Below are positions 54,193 through 62,454 of a stretch of 64,000 bases of DNA, one piece after another. Positions within the stretch are counted from its first letter, which is position 1. The number at the start of each line of letters is the position of its first letter. Source of the stretch: Myxococcus sp. RHSTA-1-4 (GTDB lineage: Bacteria > Myxococcota > Myxococcia > Myxococcales > Myxococcaceae); assembly GCF_020037125.1 (NCBI RefSeq), contig NZ_JAIQDG010000003.1, forward strand, positions 186,001 through 250,000. The letters are read 5' to 3'. Position numbers and translations under genes: made by a program. A model generated the notes under the pieces. The model was not told the origin of the DNA. It saw only the letters and a list, made by a program, of their open reading frames with translations, and ran no database searches.

Positions 54193-57100
54193 ATGAAGGG
54201 AAGCGACCTCCGCGACGGCATCGTGCGCGTCCTGAGCCGGGACCGGCAGCAGGTCCTCGGCACGGGCTTCCTCGTCACGGACACGCTGGTGGTGACGTGC
54301 TCCCACGTCCTCGGCAGCCTCTCGGAGACCGAGCGTGCCTCCATCGCCCTGGAGGTGCTCCAGAGCCATGAGAAGGTCACCGCGAAGCTTCGGCCCGAGT
54401 TCTCCAGCCCGGAGCACGTGGCGGACTTCGCCGTACTGGAGCTGAACCGTCCCTTGAGAGGCGCGTTCCGGACGCTGCCGCTGGGCGAGGCGGCCCGGAG
54501 CGCGGACCACCGCTTCACCACCTTCGGCTTCCCGATGGGGAGCGAGGACACGGGCACCTGGGCCCACGGGTCCATCGGCTACGCGACGGGAGAGGGGACG
54601 TTCCGCAAGCTGTTGCTGCTCGACTCCAACATCCGCGAGGGCTTCAGCGGCGGGCCGTTGTTCGACGAGCAGACGCGGCGCGTGGTGGGCGTGGTGCGCT
54701 TCGTCATCAGCGGAAGGGGAGAGGATGCGCTGCGCGAAGCGTATGCCTCACCCACGGAGCTGTTGGTCGAGCAGTGCCCGGTGCTGCGCACCTCGGAGGA
54801 CTGTCCCTACCGGGACCTCGCGTCGTTCCGCGAGTCCGACGCCCGCTTCTGGAAGGGGCGGACGCGCGTGCTGGAAGAGCAGCTCCTGCCGCTGGTGAAG
54901 AAGCTGCCCCGGTTCGTCGAGGTGTCGGGTCCGTCGGGCTGTGGCAAGTCGTCGCTGCTGTACGCCGGGCTGGTGCCCGCGCTGAAGGAAGGAACGTTCA
55001 TTCCAGGCAGCGCCCGCTGGGACGTGAGGGTCTTCCGCCCCGGGTTGGAGCCCTTTACCGCGCTGGACAAGGCCGGGCTGCCCATGAGCCTGGAGGGCGG
55101 GCAGGACCTGGTGAGCCGGCTCCGCCGCTGGCGCTCGGAGCACCCGGAGCCGGACCAGCGCCTGGTGCTGGTCATCGACCAGCTGGAGGACCTGCTGCTG
55201 CGAGGCGGTGGCGCGGAGGAGGAGCATCGTCAGCGCTTCCTCCAGCAGCTCGCCGGCTTGAAGGACGAGGCGCTGCCGGTGACCTGCGTGGTCGCCCTGC
55301 GCGAGGGCTTCGATGCGCTGCTGTCCCAGCGCGCGCCGGCGCTGCGTTCACTGCTGGGCGAGCACCGCGTGCAGGTGCCCGCGGTCCTCACGCCCGCGGA
55401 GCTGAGGGACATCATCGCCGGGCCCGCGAAGGAGGTGGGGTTGCGCTTCGAGCCGCCGGAGATGGTGGAGACCATCTCCCGGGCGGCGCAGCAGGAGTTC
55501 CCGGTGGAGACGGGCGTGGGCGCCCGCGCGACGGTGCTGCCGCTGCTGGAAGTCACGATGACGCAGCTCTGGCAGGCGTCGCGGGACGGCGCGGTGACGC
55601 TGGAGGCGTTCAACGCCAGCACGGGGCTGCTGGGCATGCTCGCCCGGTGGGCGGACGGCGTCTACGAGACGCTCGGGCCCTCCGAGCGGAAGCTCGCGGA
55701 CCGGCTGCTGCTGGAGCTCATCCAGTTTGGCGTCGCGGACGACCTGCTGGAGGACAAGGGGCGCCGCGTTCCCATTGACACCCTGCGCGAGCGGATGGGC
55801 GGGCACGCGGAGGTGGACGCGGTGCTGCAGGTGCTCGTCAACGGGCGCCTGCTGGTGACGGCGAGGGACGGGCAGTGGCAGCAGGACACGGTGGAGTTGA
55901 TCCACGATGCGCTGCTCACCCACTGGAAGCACTTCGCGGACCTGCGGAGCAGGGACCGGGCCTTCCGGCGCTGGTACACGGACGTCCAGGCGGACGCGGA
56001 GCGCTGGCAGGAGGCGTTACGGGTCTCCGGCGTCGCGGAGGCGGATGAGCGGTTGCTCCGGGGCACGGAGCTGGCCAGGGCGCGGGACATGCTGGCCGCG
56101 CACCCGGGCGAGGTGAGCTGGCTGGCCGAGCGCTTCATCCTGCGTGGCGCGGAAGCGGAGCAGGAGCGTCAGCAGGCGGAGCAGACCCGCACGCGGCGGG
56201 TGCACGACCTGACGGTCAAGACCCGCGCACTCCTGCTCGCGCTGGGACTCGCGGTGCTGACCGTGCTCGTCACCGTGGCCATTTCCTTCGGTGAGTGGTG
56301 GCGCGAACACCCGCCGGATGTGAGTGGGGATGCGGGCAGTCCCGGGGATGAAGCACGCAAGCTCGAGGAGCTGCGGCGGGCCCGCCTCGCCGCCGCCAAC
56401 GAGGTGGTGCGGCTCGTGGGGGGACCCGGCCAGGAGGTGGAGGCGCTGACGAAGGCCATCGCGCTGGCCGGCGCCCGCCTCACGACAGCCGACCCGGCGG
56501 CGGACGAGGCGCGGGGAGCCCTCGCCCAGGCGCTCTCCGCCTTCCTTTACGCGGTGCCGCTCTCGGTGGAGCGCGACCGCGCATCGTCCCCGGCCCTGGT
56601 GCTCGACGGGCAGCCCGAAGCGGAGTCGGTGCTCGTCGCGGCCTTCTCGCCCGATGGGCGGTACGCCGTCACGCGCGGCATTCCCACGGGCTCCCGGCGG
56701 CTCGTGACGCGGGTGTGGGACGTCGCGAACGGAGCCCCGCTGCGGGAACTGGGCTCGCGCGAGCTCTGCTCCGGTGACTGCAACGAGCTGGACCTGCTGA
56801 TGACCCAGACCCAGGCCCGCGTGACGCATGCCTTCGGCTTCTCACCCAGGGACGGCACGCTCTGGCTGGGAGGCGCGGATGGGGGCCTCGTGCTGTGGAC
56901 CCGCGAGACGTTCACCTTGCTCTTCCCTCGCGTCCACACCGCGGAAGTCACCGCCGTGTCCTTTTCGGCCTCGGGAGACCGCGTCCTGACGGCCAGCCTG
57001 GATGGGACAGCACAGCTCTGGGACACGGAGACCTCCCAGCCCGTGGGGCCCCGCATGAAGCACCTGGAGCCTTGTGAGCAGGCCGTGCTCTCCCCGGACG

Positions 57101-59133
57101 GCAGATACGCGCTGGTGGCCGGCCAGGAGCGCACATGTCTGTTCGACACGGCGACGGGGACCTGCAAGCCCTTTGAGGTCGGCGGGAGTGGCCCCACCCT
57201 GGGCTTCTCGTCCTCCAGCGAGCTGGCGGTCCTGGGCGACAGCCGGGTCAGCGACCGGCTCCTGGTATGGAACGTCCGTTCCGGCAAGCAGCACCGGCTC
57301 CTCCAGGGGGACCTGGGTGGGCACATCTTCACGCCCTTCTTCACCGAGGACGGGTGCGGCGTCGTCGGCTTCGACCGGAATGCCACGTCGGCGCAGGAGC
57401 ACCGCCTCTGCAAGGAGACCGCCGCCCGGCGTGGCCAGCGCGCGGAGACTCCTGCCCGAACCGGAAGCTGGCGGGGCTTCACTGCGGAGACGCGCTTCCT
57501 GCTCGATGGAAGGCGTGAGCAGAAGCTGGTTCCGGCCCTCCAGGAGGCCCAGACGGCGGACAGCCCATTCCTCGCGGCGCGGGGACGCCTGCCTCCGCCA
57601 CTGCTCCTGTCCGGCCTTCCTCCAGACCGGGGCAACGCCGCGCTGGTGTCACCGACGAAGGAGCACCTCCTCGCCGTCGGCGACACGGGCTTCGAGCGCC
57701 GCGCGCTCGACATCGACCTCTCAAGCTATCGGGAGGGTGGAATGAGTATTCCTTCCCCGGACCTGCGGTGGCTCGTCACGCGCGGGCCTCCGTCGGTCGA
57801 TGGGACTCGGAACCTGCTCCTCTTCGACACGAAGACGTCCAGCGCCAGGCCCCTGGGAAGCTGCACCCGCGTATCGGATGGCGAGTGGACCGCCGCCTTC
57901 TCCCAGGGGGGGCGGCTGGCCGTGGCCTGCGGAGGCAGGCTCTGGCTGTGGGACCTCGCGAACGCGCCCGACTCGCGCTTCGCGCCCGATGCGCCGGCGA
58001 TGCTCACCTCCGAGGCCGGAAAGGCGCGGCCGTGGACGAAGCTGGAGTTCTCCCCGGATGGGCTCCAGTTGTTGGCGATGAGCCCGGGACAGGGCGCGAC
58101 CCTCTGGTCTTCCAGGGACGGGCGCATGGTCCGTGAGCTCGGCCCGCTCGTGGATGCGGCATTCTCCGAGGATGGCGAGTGGCTGCTCCTGGTCGGGCCT
58201 GGGAAGGCGGGCGCCTCGCGCGTCGTCAGCGCCCAGCGGGCCGCGACGGGAGAGGTGCTCTGCGAATCCCAGGGTCTGACCGGAGTGCCGGAGCGCCTTG
58301 AGGTCTCCTGGAAGGCGGAACGATTCGTCCTCCAGCAGGGCGGCGGCTCTTCCCTCCTGGGGTCTACCCGCGACTGTGCCTTCCTGAAGCCGCTGCCGCC
58401 GCTCTCCGATGGCGACCTCGTGCGCTTCTCTCCCGATGGGACACGCTTCGTGACCCGCTACGAGGGAGGCAGCGGCTCCGCGCTCTGGGACAGCGCGACC
58501 GGAGAGAAGCTTCAGTTTCTGCCAGGTCCCATTCGGCCAGGCCCTCCGCCTGACGCCGTCTTCTCCCCGGACTCGCGCCTGCTGGTCTTCCTTCCCGAGC
58601 CGGGTGGAGAGTTGATGGCGCTCGACGCCGCGACGGGGGAGCGCACCCTGATGGTTCCCCTGGGAATCGAGGTCGGGGCAGGCGTGCGAACCTTCACCTT
58701 CACTCCGGACGGCTCTCGTCTCATCGTGGTCGTCAACAAGTCCATCCGGCTCGTCGATACACAGAACTGGAAGCAGCTCGCGGCCATCGACCTTCCAGAG
58801 GGCTCGGACTTCCGTCTCTGGCACGCCGGGAGCTTCTTCGGGCTGACGGGACAGAACCTTTCCCGGGTGCAGCTCTGGTCGGCTCGCGACGGTCGGCGTC
58901 TCGCGACGCTCCATGGCGCCCTGACATGGGGAGAGCTGCGGGCGAACCCGGCGGGGGACTACATCCTGACGTCCGATGGGACCGAGGCCCGGCTCTTCTC
59001 CCTGCGGAGGGAGGACCTGCTGGAACGGGCCTGCGCCTTGATGATGTACCGGTCCGAGTACTCTCGGCTCCGGGAGTCCTGTGACAGTTCCACGGACAGG
59101 GAGCTGAAGCCCGCGGCCGTCCAGGCTCCTTGA
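54193..59133 (+). CDS. trypsin-nSTAND NTPase-WD40 protein, probable conflict-system sensor
   Basis: 1646 residues from ATG 54193 (GTG 54190 adjoins). Order: trypsin-like protease with His38 (VTCSHV), Asp78 (ADFAVLEL) and Ser152 (GFSGGPL); nSTAND1-type NTPase beginning YRDLASFRESDARFWKGR, Walker A GPSGCGKSS (246-254), Walker B LVLVIDQLED (~324-333); membrane helix ~676-700 (ALLLALGLAVLTVLVTVAI); about eleven WD40-like blades (SPDGRYAV...VWDV, SASGDRVLTASLDGTAQLWD, SPDGTRFVTRYEGGSGSALWD). STAND NTPases oligomerise on sensing a trigger, here probably to switch on the protease. It is followed by a second trypsin gene 19 bp downstream. Confidence 0.9.
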   Translation: MKGSDLRDGIVRVLSRDRQQVLGTGFLVTDTLVVTCSHVLGSLSETERASIALEVLQSHEKVTAKLRPEFSSPEHVADFAVLELNRPLRGAFRTLPLGEAARSADHRFTTFGFPMGSEDTGTWAHGSIGYATGEGTFRKLLLLDSNIREGFSGGPLFDEQTRRVVGVVRFVISGRGEDALREAYASPTELLVEQCPVLRTSEDCPYRDLASFRESDARFWKGRTRVLEEQLLPLVKKLPRFVEVSGPSGCGKSSLLYAGLVPALKEGTFIPGSARWDVRVFRPGLEPFTALDKAGLPMSLEGGQDLVSRLRRWRSEHPEPDQRLVLVIDQLEDLLLRGGGAEEEHRQRFLQQLAGLKDEALPVTCVVALREGFDALLSQRAPALRSLLGEHRVQVPAVLTPAELRDIIAGPAKEVGLRFEPPEMVETISRAAQQEFPVETGVGARATVLPLLEVTMTQLWQASRDGAVTLEAFNASTGLLGMLARWADGVYETLGPSERKLADRLLLELIQFGVADDLLEDKGRRVPIDTLRERMGGHAEVDAVLQVLVNGRLLVTARDGQWQQDTVELIHDALLTHWKHFADLRSRDRAFRRWYTDVQADAERWQEALRVSGVAEADERLLRGTELARARDMLAAHPGEVSWLAERFILRGAEAEQERQQAEQTRTRRVHDLTVKTRALLLALGLAVLTVLVTVAISFGEWWREHPPDVSGDAGSPGDEARKLEELRRARLAAANEVVRLVGGPGQEVEALTKAIALAGARLTTADPAADEARGALAQALSAFLYAVPLSVERDRASSPALVLDGQPEAESVLVAAFSPDGRYAVTRGIPTGSRRLVTRVWDVANGAPLRELGSRELCSGDCNELDLLMTQTQARVTHAFGFSPRDGTLWLGGADGGLVLWTRETFTLLFPRVHTAEVTAVSFSASGDRVLTASLDGTAQLWDTETSQPVGPRMKHLEPCEQAVLSPDGRYALVAGQERTCLFDTATGTCKPFEVGGSGPTLGFSSSSELAVLGDSRVSDRLLVWNVRSGKQHRLLQGDLGGHIFTPFFTEDGCGVVGFDRNATSAQEHRLCKETAARRGQRAETPARTGSWRGFTAETRFLLDGRREQKLVPALQEAQTADSPFLAARGRLPPPLLLSGLPPDRGNAALVSPTKEHLLAVGDTGFERRALDIDLSSYREGGMSIPSPDLRWLVTRGPPSVDGTRNLLLFDTKTSSARPLGSCTRVSDGEWTAAFSQGGRLAVACGGRLWLWDLANAPDSRFAPDAPAMLTSEAGKARPWTKLEFSPDGLQLLAMSPGQGATLWSSRDGRMVRELGPLVDAAFSEDGEWLLLVGPGKAGASRVVSAQRAATGEVLCESQGLTGVPERLEVSWKAERFVLQQGGGSSLLGSTRDCAFLKPLPPLSDGDLVRFSPDGTRFVTRYEGGSGSALWDSATGEKLQFLPGPIRPGPPPDAVFSPDSRLLVFLPEPGGELMALDAATGERTLMVPLGIEVGAGVRTFTFTPDGSRLIVVVNKSIRLVDTQNWKQLAAIDLPEGSDFRLWHAGSFFGLTGQNLSRVQLWSARDGRRLATLHGALTWGELRANPAGDYILTSDGTEARLFSLRREDLLERACALMMYRSEYSRLRESCDSSTDRELKPAAVQAP

Positions 59134-59152
59134 GCGCGGCGAAGGAATCTTC

Positions 59153-60223
59153 ATGCTGGCAGACGAAAGAACACGCGAGCTGATGCGCAGGGCCGCGAGG
59201 ACGCTCCGCGACGTGCCCCGGGTGCGCGAGGCGTTGAACCGCACGGGCGTGGATGCGCTGGTGGAAGCGCACTTCCCTCCGACGTGGCGCATTCCCACGG
59301 CCCTCGTGGGCAAGGCCGACCGTGCCTCCCTGCGCCAGGAGCTGCGCGCCCTGCTGGAGACGGGGGCCCGGGTCCTGGAGCGGCTGGAGGAGCAGGGCGA
59401 GGACGCTCCCGTCGAGCCCACCGAGCAGACCGCGCTCGAAGCAGTGGTCGCCTTCTTCGGGCGTCCCGCGCTGCGCGTCCGCAACGGGAGCTTCGGTACG
59501 CCGCCCGTGGGCTGGGAGGTGCTGGAGAATCACCGTGAAGGCATCGAGGCGGCCATCGATTCGACGGGCCGCATCGAGCTCGCCGGAGTGGGAATGCTCG
59601 GCACGGGGTTCCTCGTCGCCGAGGACGTGGTGATGACCAACCGCCATGTGGCCACGGTGTTCGGCCGGGAGAAGAGCGGCGGCTGGAGTCTGAAGCTCGG
59701 CGTGGTGCCCCGAATCGACTGGCTGGGCGAGCACGAGCGGGACGTGCAGGCCGTCCTCTCCATCCAGGACATCCTCGCCATCCACCCCGTGCATGACCTC
59801 GCGCTGCTGCGCGTGGGCCATGCCAGCGGGCAGGCACCCCGTCCTCCGCTGCGGCTCGCGGCGAAGGCGCCGGAGACGGCGGACTCCCGTGCCGTCTACA
59901 CCGTGGGCTACCCCATGAAGGACCACACGAGCACGCCGCCGGAGGTGCTGCTGCGCTACTTCGAGAATGTCTTCGGTGTGAAGCGGCTCCAGCCGGGCGA
60001 GTTGCTCTCCATCGACCCGGCCCACAAGGAGCTCGCGCATGACTGCTCGACGCTCGGCGGCAGCTCGGGCTCACCGGTGGTGGACCTGGAGACGAACACC
60101 GTGCTCGGCCTGCACTTCGGGGGCAACCGCGAGCAGAACCTCGCGGTGGCGCTGTGGCAGCTCGCGGACGACCCCATCCTCACGCGAGCCGGTGTGCGCT
60201 TCGGCGAGCCGGCTGCCCGCTGA
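59153..60223 (+). CDS. trypsin-like serine protease with N-terminal helical adaptor-like domain
   Basis: 356 residues. Helical N-terminus ~1-85 (DERTRELMRRAARTLRDVPRVREALNRTGVDALVEAHFP), of the size of effector-associated adaptor domains; this is inference. Protease domain with His165 (MTNRHV), Asp215 (VHDLALLRV) and Ser305 (GGSSGSPVV), no signal peptide, thus cytosolic. Nineteen bp behind the trypsin-nSTAND-WD40 gene, so one transcript. The two may form a proteolytic cascade. Confidence 0.88.
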   Translation: MLADERTRELMRRAARTLRDVPRVREALNRTGVDALVEAHFPPTWRIPTALVGKADRASLRQELRALLETGARVLERLEEQGEDAPVEPTEQTALEAVVAFFGRPALRVRNGSFGTPPVGWEVLENHREGIEAAIDSTGRIELAGVGMLGTGFLVAEDVVMTNRHVATVFGREKSGGWSLKLGVVPRIDWLGEHERDVQAVLSIQDILAIHPVHDLALLRVGHASGQAPRPPLRLAAKAPETADSRAVYTVGYPMKDHTSTPPEVLLRYFENVFGVKRLQPGELLSIDPAHKELAHDCSTLGGSSGSPVVDLETNTVLGLHFGGNREQNLAVALWQLADDPILTRAGVRFGEPAAR

Positions 60224-60227
60224 ACCC

Positions 60228-60252
60228 CACGGGCGGCGCGGTCCGCCGCGTG
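60228..60252. terminator. possible terminator between convergent trypsin and ridA genes
   Basis: GCGGCG (60233-60238) pairs with CGCCGC (60244-60249), with partial CAC/GTG extension outside. Lies between the stops at 60223 and 60263. Confidence 0.4.
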
Positions 60253-60262
60253 AAGCACGGGC

Positions 60263-60691
60263 TCAGGCGGGGGCGACGGCGACGGCTTCAATCTCGAACA
60301 GCATCGCGTCGAGCGCCAGGCGTGGCACGGGAATCAACGTGCAGGTCGGCGTCATCCGATGACCCCAGACCTGCGCCATCTCGGCGCCGAGCACCTTCAG
60401 CTTCTCCTCGGAGTGGTCCACGATGAGGACGGTGAGCTTGGCGACATCGCCCACGCCCGCTCCGGCGGACGCCAGCGCCGTGCAGAGGTTTTGCAGCGCC
60501 TGCCGGACCTGCGCCTGGAAGTCCGGCTGGAACGCCCCGGTTTCGCTCTCGCCGCCCTGTCCGGCGATGTAGATGAGCCGGCTGCCGGGCGCGACCTGGG
60601 CAACGTGGGAATAGCCGTAGGGGGCCGGGTCATAGAGCCCCTTGGGGTTGTTCAGCACCAGCGAGGACGTCTTTCCATCGGTCTGTCGCAT
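60263..60691 (-). CDS. RidA-family (YjgF) protein
   Basis: 142 residues. Rid-type enamine/imine deaminase fold: NPKGLYDPAPYGYSHVAQVAPGSRLIYIAGQGG, FQAQVRQALQNLCTALASAGAGVGDVAKLTVLIVD, and the terminal TCTLIPVPRLALDAMLFEIEAVAV. The Arg that binds substrate carboxylate in RidA proper (R105-like) is matched by R in VPRLA, so it may be active. Divergent from an Rrf2 regulator gene with shared operators, which suggests regulation by it. Confidence 0.88.
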   Translation of the reverse strand: MRQTDGKTSSLVLNNPKGLYDPAPYGYSHVAQVAPGSRLIYIAGQGGESETGAFQPDFQAQVRQALQNLCTALASAGAGVGDVAKLTVLIVDHSEEKLKVLGAEMAQVWGHRMTPTCTLIPVPRLALDAMLFEIEAVAVAPA

Positions 60692-60706
60692 GACTCTCCC
60701 GTGTCA

Positions 60707-60731
60707 AATCTGGATTCAGAATATCCAGATT
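60707..60731. promoter_or_regulatory. operator 1 for the Rrf2 regulator (ridA side)
   Basis: Perfect inverted repeat, arms AATCTGGAT (60707-60715) and ATCCAGATT (60723-60731), 7-nt spacer. It is 16 bp upstream of the ridA start. Size and symmetry fit Rrf2-family sites. Confidence 0.7.
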
Positions 60732-60762
60732 GCGGGTGGAATGTGCGGAGGGGCCCCGCTAC

Positions 60763-60797
60763 TTGTCAACCGAATCTGGATAAATATCATCCAGGAT
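60763..60797 (+). promoter_or_regulatory. promoter with overlapping operator 2 (Rrf2 regulator gene)
   Basis: -35 TTGTCA (60763-60768), 16-bp spacer, -10 TATCAT (60785-60790). Over it lies AATCTGGAT (60773-60781) and ATCCAGGAT (60789-60797) with the same 7-nt spacer as operator 1; one base departs from perfect symmetry. Suggests autorepression. Confidence 0.65.
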
Positions 60798-60825
60798 GCG
60801 GTGGCGGAGAAGGGGTGTACGGACG

Positions 60826-61308
60826 ATGCGAATGAGCGAAGGCGTCGAGTGGGGGCTGCACTGTTGCGTGACGCTCGCGTGGCTCGGGGATGAGGAGCCG
60901 GTCCCCGCGGCACGGCTCGCGGAGCGGTTCCAGTTGCCGCCGGCCTATTTGAACAAGTGCCTCCAGGCGCTGGGGCGTGCGGGCATCCTGACGTCGACTC
61001 CGGGGGCCCGGGGCGGGTTTCGGCTCGCTCGCGCTCCCGAGCGCATCACGCTCCTGGACCTCGTCACCGCGATTGAGGGGCCGGAGGAGGCGTTCCGCTG
61101 CACGGAGATTCGCCAGCGCTGTGCCGAGGCGAATCCCGCCTCGCGGGAGTTCCTGCGGCCGTGTGCCATCGCGGCGGCCATGCACAAGGCCGAGCTGGCC
61201 TGGAGGAAGGAGTTGGCCGCGCAGACGCTGGCGGACCTGAGTGCCGCGGCACCGCGCTCGGCGAGGGATGCAGCACTGCGCTGGTTCGGTCGCGGTGAGA
61301 ACGACTGA
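60826..61308 (+). CDS. Rrf2-family transcriptional regulator
   Basis: 160 residues from ATG 60826 (GGAGAAGGGG upstream); ATG 60796 falls inside the operator and is less likely. Rrf2 winged helix: EGVEWGLHCCVTLAWLGDEEPVPAARLAERFQLPPAYLNKCLQALGRAGILTSTPGARGGFRLARAPERITLLDLVTAIEG is full length. Cys at C (GLHCCV), FRC and RPC positions exist, but the CxxC-x5-C cluster of IscR/NsrR is not kept, so Fe-S binding is doubtful. It is the likely binder of the two operators upstream. Confidence 0.9.
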   Translation: MRMSEGVEWGLHCCVTLAWLGDEEPVPAARLAERFQLPPAYLNKCLQALGRAGILTSTPGARGGFRLARAPERITLLDLVTAIEGPEEAFRCTEIRQRCAEANPASREFLRPCAIAAAMHKAELAWRKELAAQTLADLSAAAPRSARDAALRWFGRGEND

Positions 61309-61312
61309 GCAG

Positions 61313-61343
61313 GGCGCGGAGGAGACTGATGCTCCCCCGCGCC
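61313..61343. terminator. terminator hairpin between Rrf2 and S1 protease genes
   Basis: GGCGCGG (61313-61319) pairs with CCGCGCC (61337-61343), and GGAG (61321-61324) with CTCC (61332-61335) inside it. Strong stem 4 bp after the Rrf2 stop, between convergent genes. Confidence 0.65.
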
Positions 61344-61416
61344 TTGAGTCAGTCCGCCGTGAAGCGCAGGTCGCTCAGCAGCTCGTCCGCCGCGTCCTGG
61401 CCTGCGCTGAGGGCGC

Positions 61417-62397
61417 TCATGGGGACAGCGGGTCATCAATCCACTTTCGGAACGAGGAGACCCGGGTATACACGCCGTGGAAGGCCGGGCGGGCGCAGCC
61501 GATGCCAAAGCTGGTGATGCCCACCTGGACCACCTTGCCGTCAGACGTGGTCATCAGGAGCGGCCCGCCGCTGTCGCCCTGACACGTGTCCTTGGTGCCG
61601 GGTGCGCTCGCGCAGAGCATGTCGGGGGTGATGGGGTACTTCGTCTCGTACTGGGTGACGCACTCGTCGTGCCGGGCCACGGGCAGCGTCACTTCGCGGA
61701 GCACCAGTGAGCTGGAGCCACCCTCGCGTGTGCGGCCCCAGCCGATGGCGGTGACGGCCTGTCCCTCCTGGAGCATCATGTCCGGTGTGGCGAGCTGCAC
61801 GGGCGTGAACTCCGTCACGGGGGCCGCAAGCCGGAGGAGGGAGATGTCGTTCTGGAAGCTCTGCTCGTCGAAGCCCACGTGCGAGGTCACCGCGACGATG
61901 CGAAGTGCCCGGCCCTTGCGCGTGGACAGGTCATGCCTGCCAATGATGGCGTAGTGCCCGGTGGATGCCTGGCAGTGCGCGGCGGTCAGCACGGTCGTCG
62001 GGGAAATCAGCGAGCCGCCGCAGTACTGCGTCAGGGTGCCCTGCTGGTTCCGGTAGGCGATGGCGATGGCGAAGGGCCACCTTCCGGGCGTGGCTTCGAC
62101 GCCGCCAACGATTGCCTGGATGTCGCGCACCCGCTCGGCACGTGCATCCGTGGCCCTCACGACTCCGCGGGCATTGCTCGGCGGAGGTGGCACGCGCGAC
62201 GCCTTGAAGGCCACCATGGTGCTGTCCTCGAGCGATGGCGCCTCCGGCGCCGGTGCACGGCGGGACGGGGCCTCCGCGCGGGCCGGAATGACGGCGGACC
62301 TGCCCGGGGGAACGGGGGGAGCGGCCTTGTCCGCGGCATGGGACGGACGCATCGCCAGGACCAGCATCCAGGACAGACCAAGGGCTCCAAGCTTCAT
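61417..62397 (-). CDS. secreted trypsin-like S1 protease, zymogen form
   Basis: 326 residues. Signal peptide (KLGALGLSWMLVLAMRPSHA), a ~75-residue propeptide, then the mature start IVGG at 97. Triad His141 (LTAAHC), Asp184 (QNDISLLRL), Ser276 (CQGDSGGPL). The specificity residue six before the Ser is Asp (TKDTCQGDS), as in trypsin, so cleavage after Arg/Lys is expected. Cleavage site preceding IVGG is after Ala, not Arg, so another protease should activate it. Fifty-seven bp behind the M6 protease gene on the same strand; both are probably secreted for predation or feeding. Confidence 0.93.
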   Translation of the reverse strand: MKLGALGLSWMLVLAMRPSHAADKAAPPVPPGRSAVIPARAEAPSRRAPAPEAPSLEDSTMVAFKASRVPPPPSNARGVVRATDARAERVRDIQAIVGGVEATPGRWPFAIAIAYRNQQGTLTQYCGGSLISPTTVLTAAHCQASTGHYAIIGRHDLSTRKGRALRIVAVTSHVGFDEQSFQNDISLLRLAAPVTEFTPVQLATPDMMLQEGQAVTAIGWGRTREGGSSSLVLREVTLPVARHDECVTQYETKYPITPDMLCASAPGTKDTCQGDSGGPLLMTTSDGKVVQVGITSFGIGCARPAFHGVYTRVSSFRKWIDDPLSP

Positions 62398-62454
62398 GGG
62401 ACGGGTGCTCCTGTTGGGGGTAAGGGGATGGCCGAGTGCGCGGAACGCCGGGCG

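Noticed and set aside
54985..55015. Further copy of the palindromic element (GGAACGTTCATTCC)
   Set aside because: Only a partial match with a broken stem; likely chance in coding sequence.
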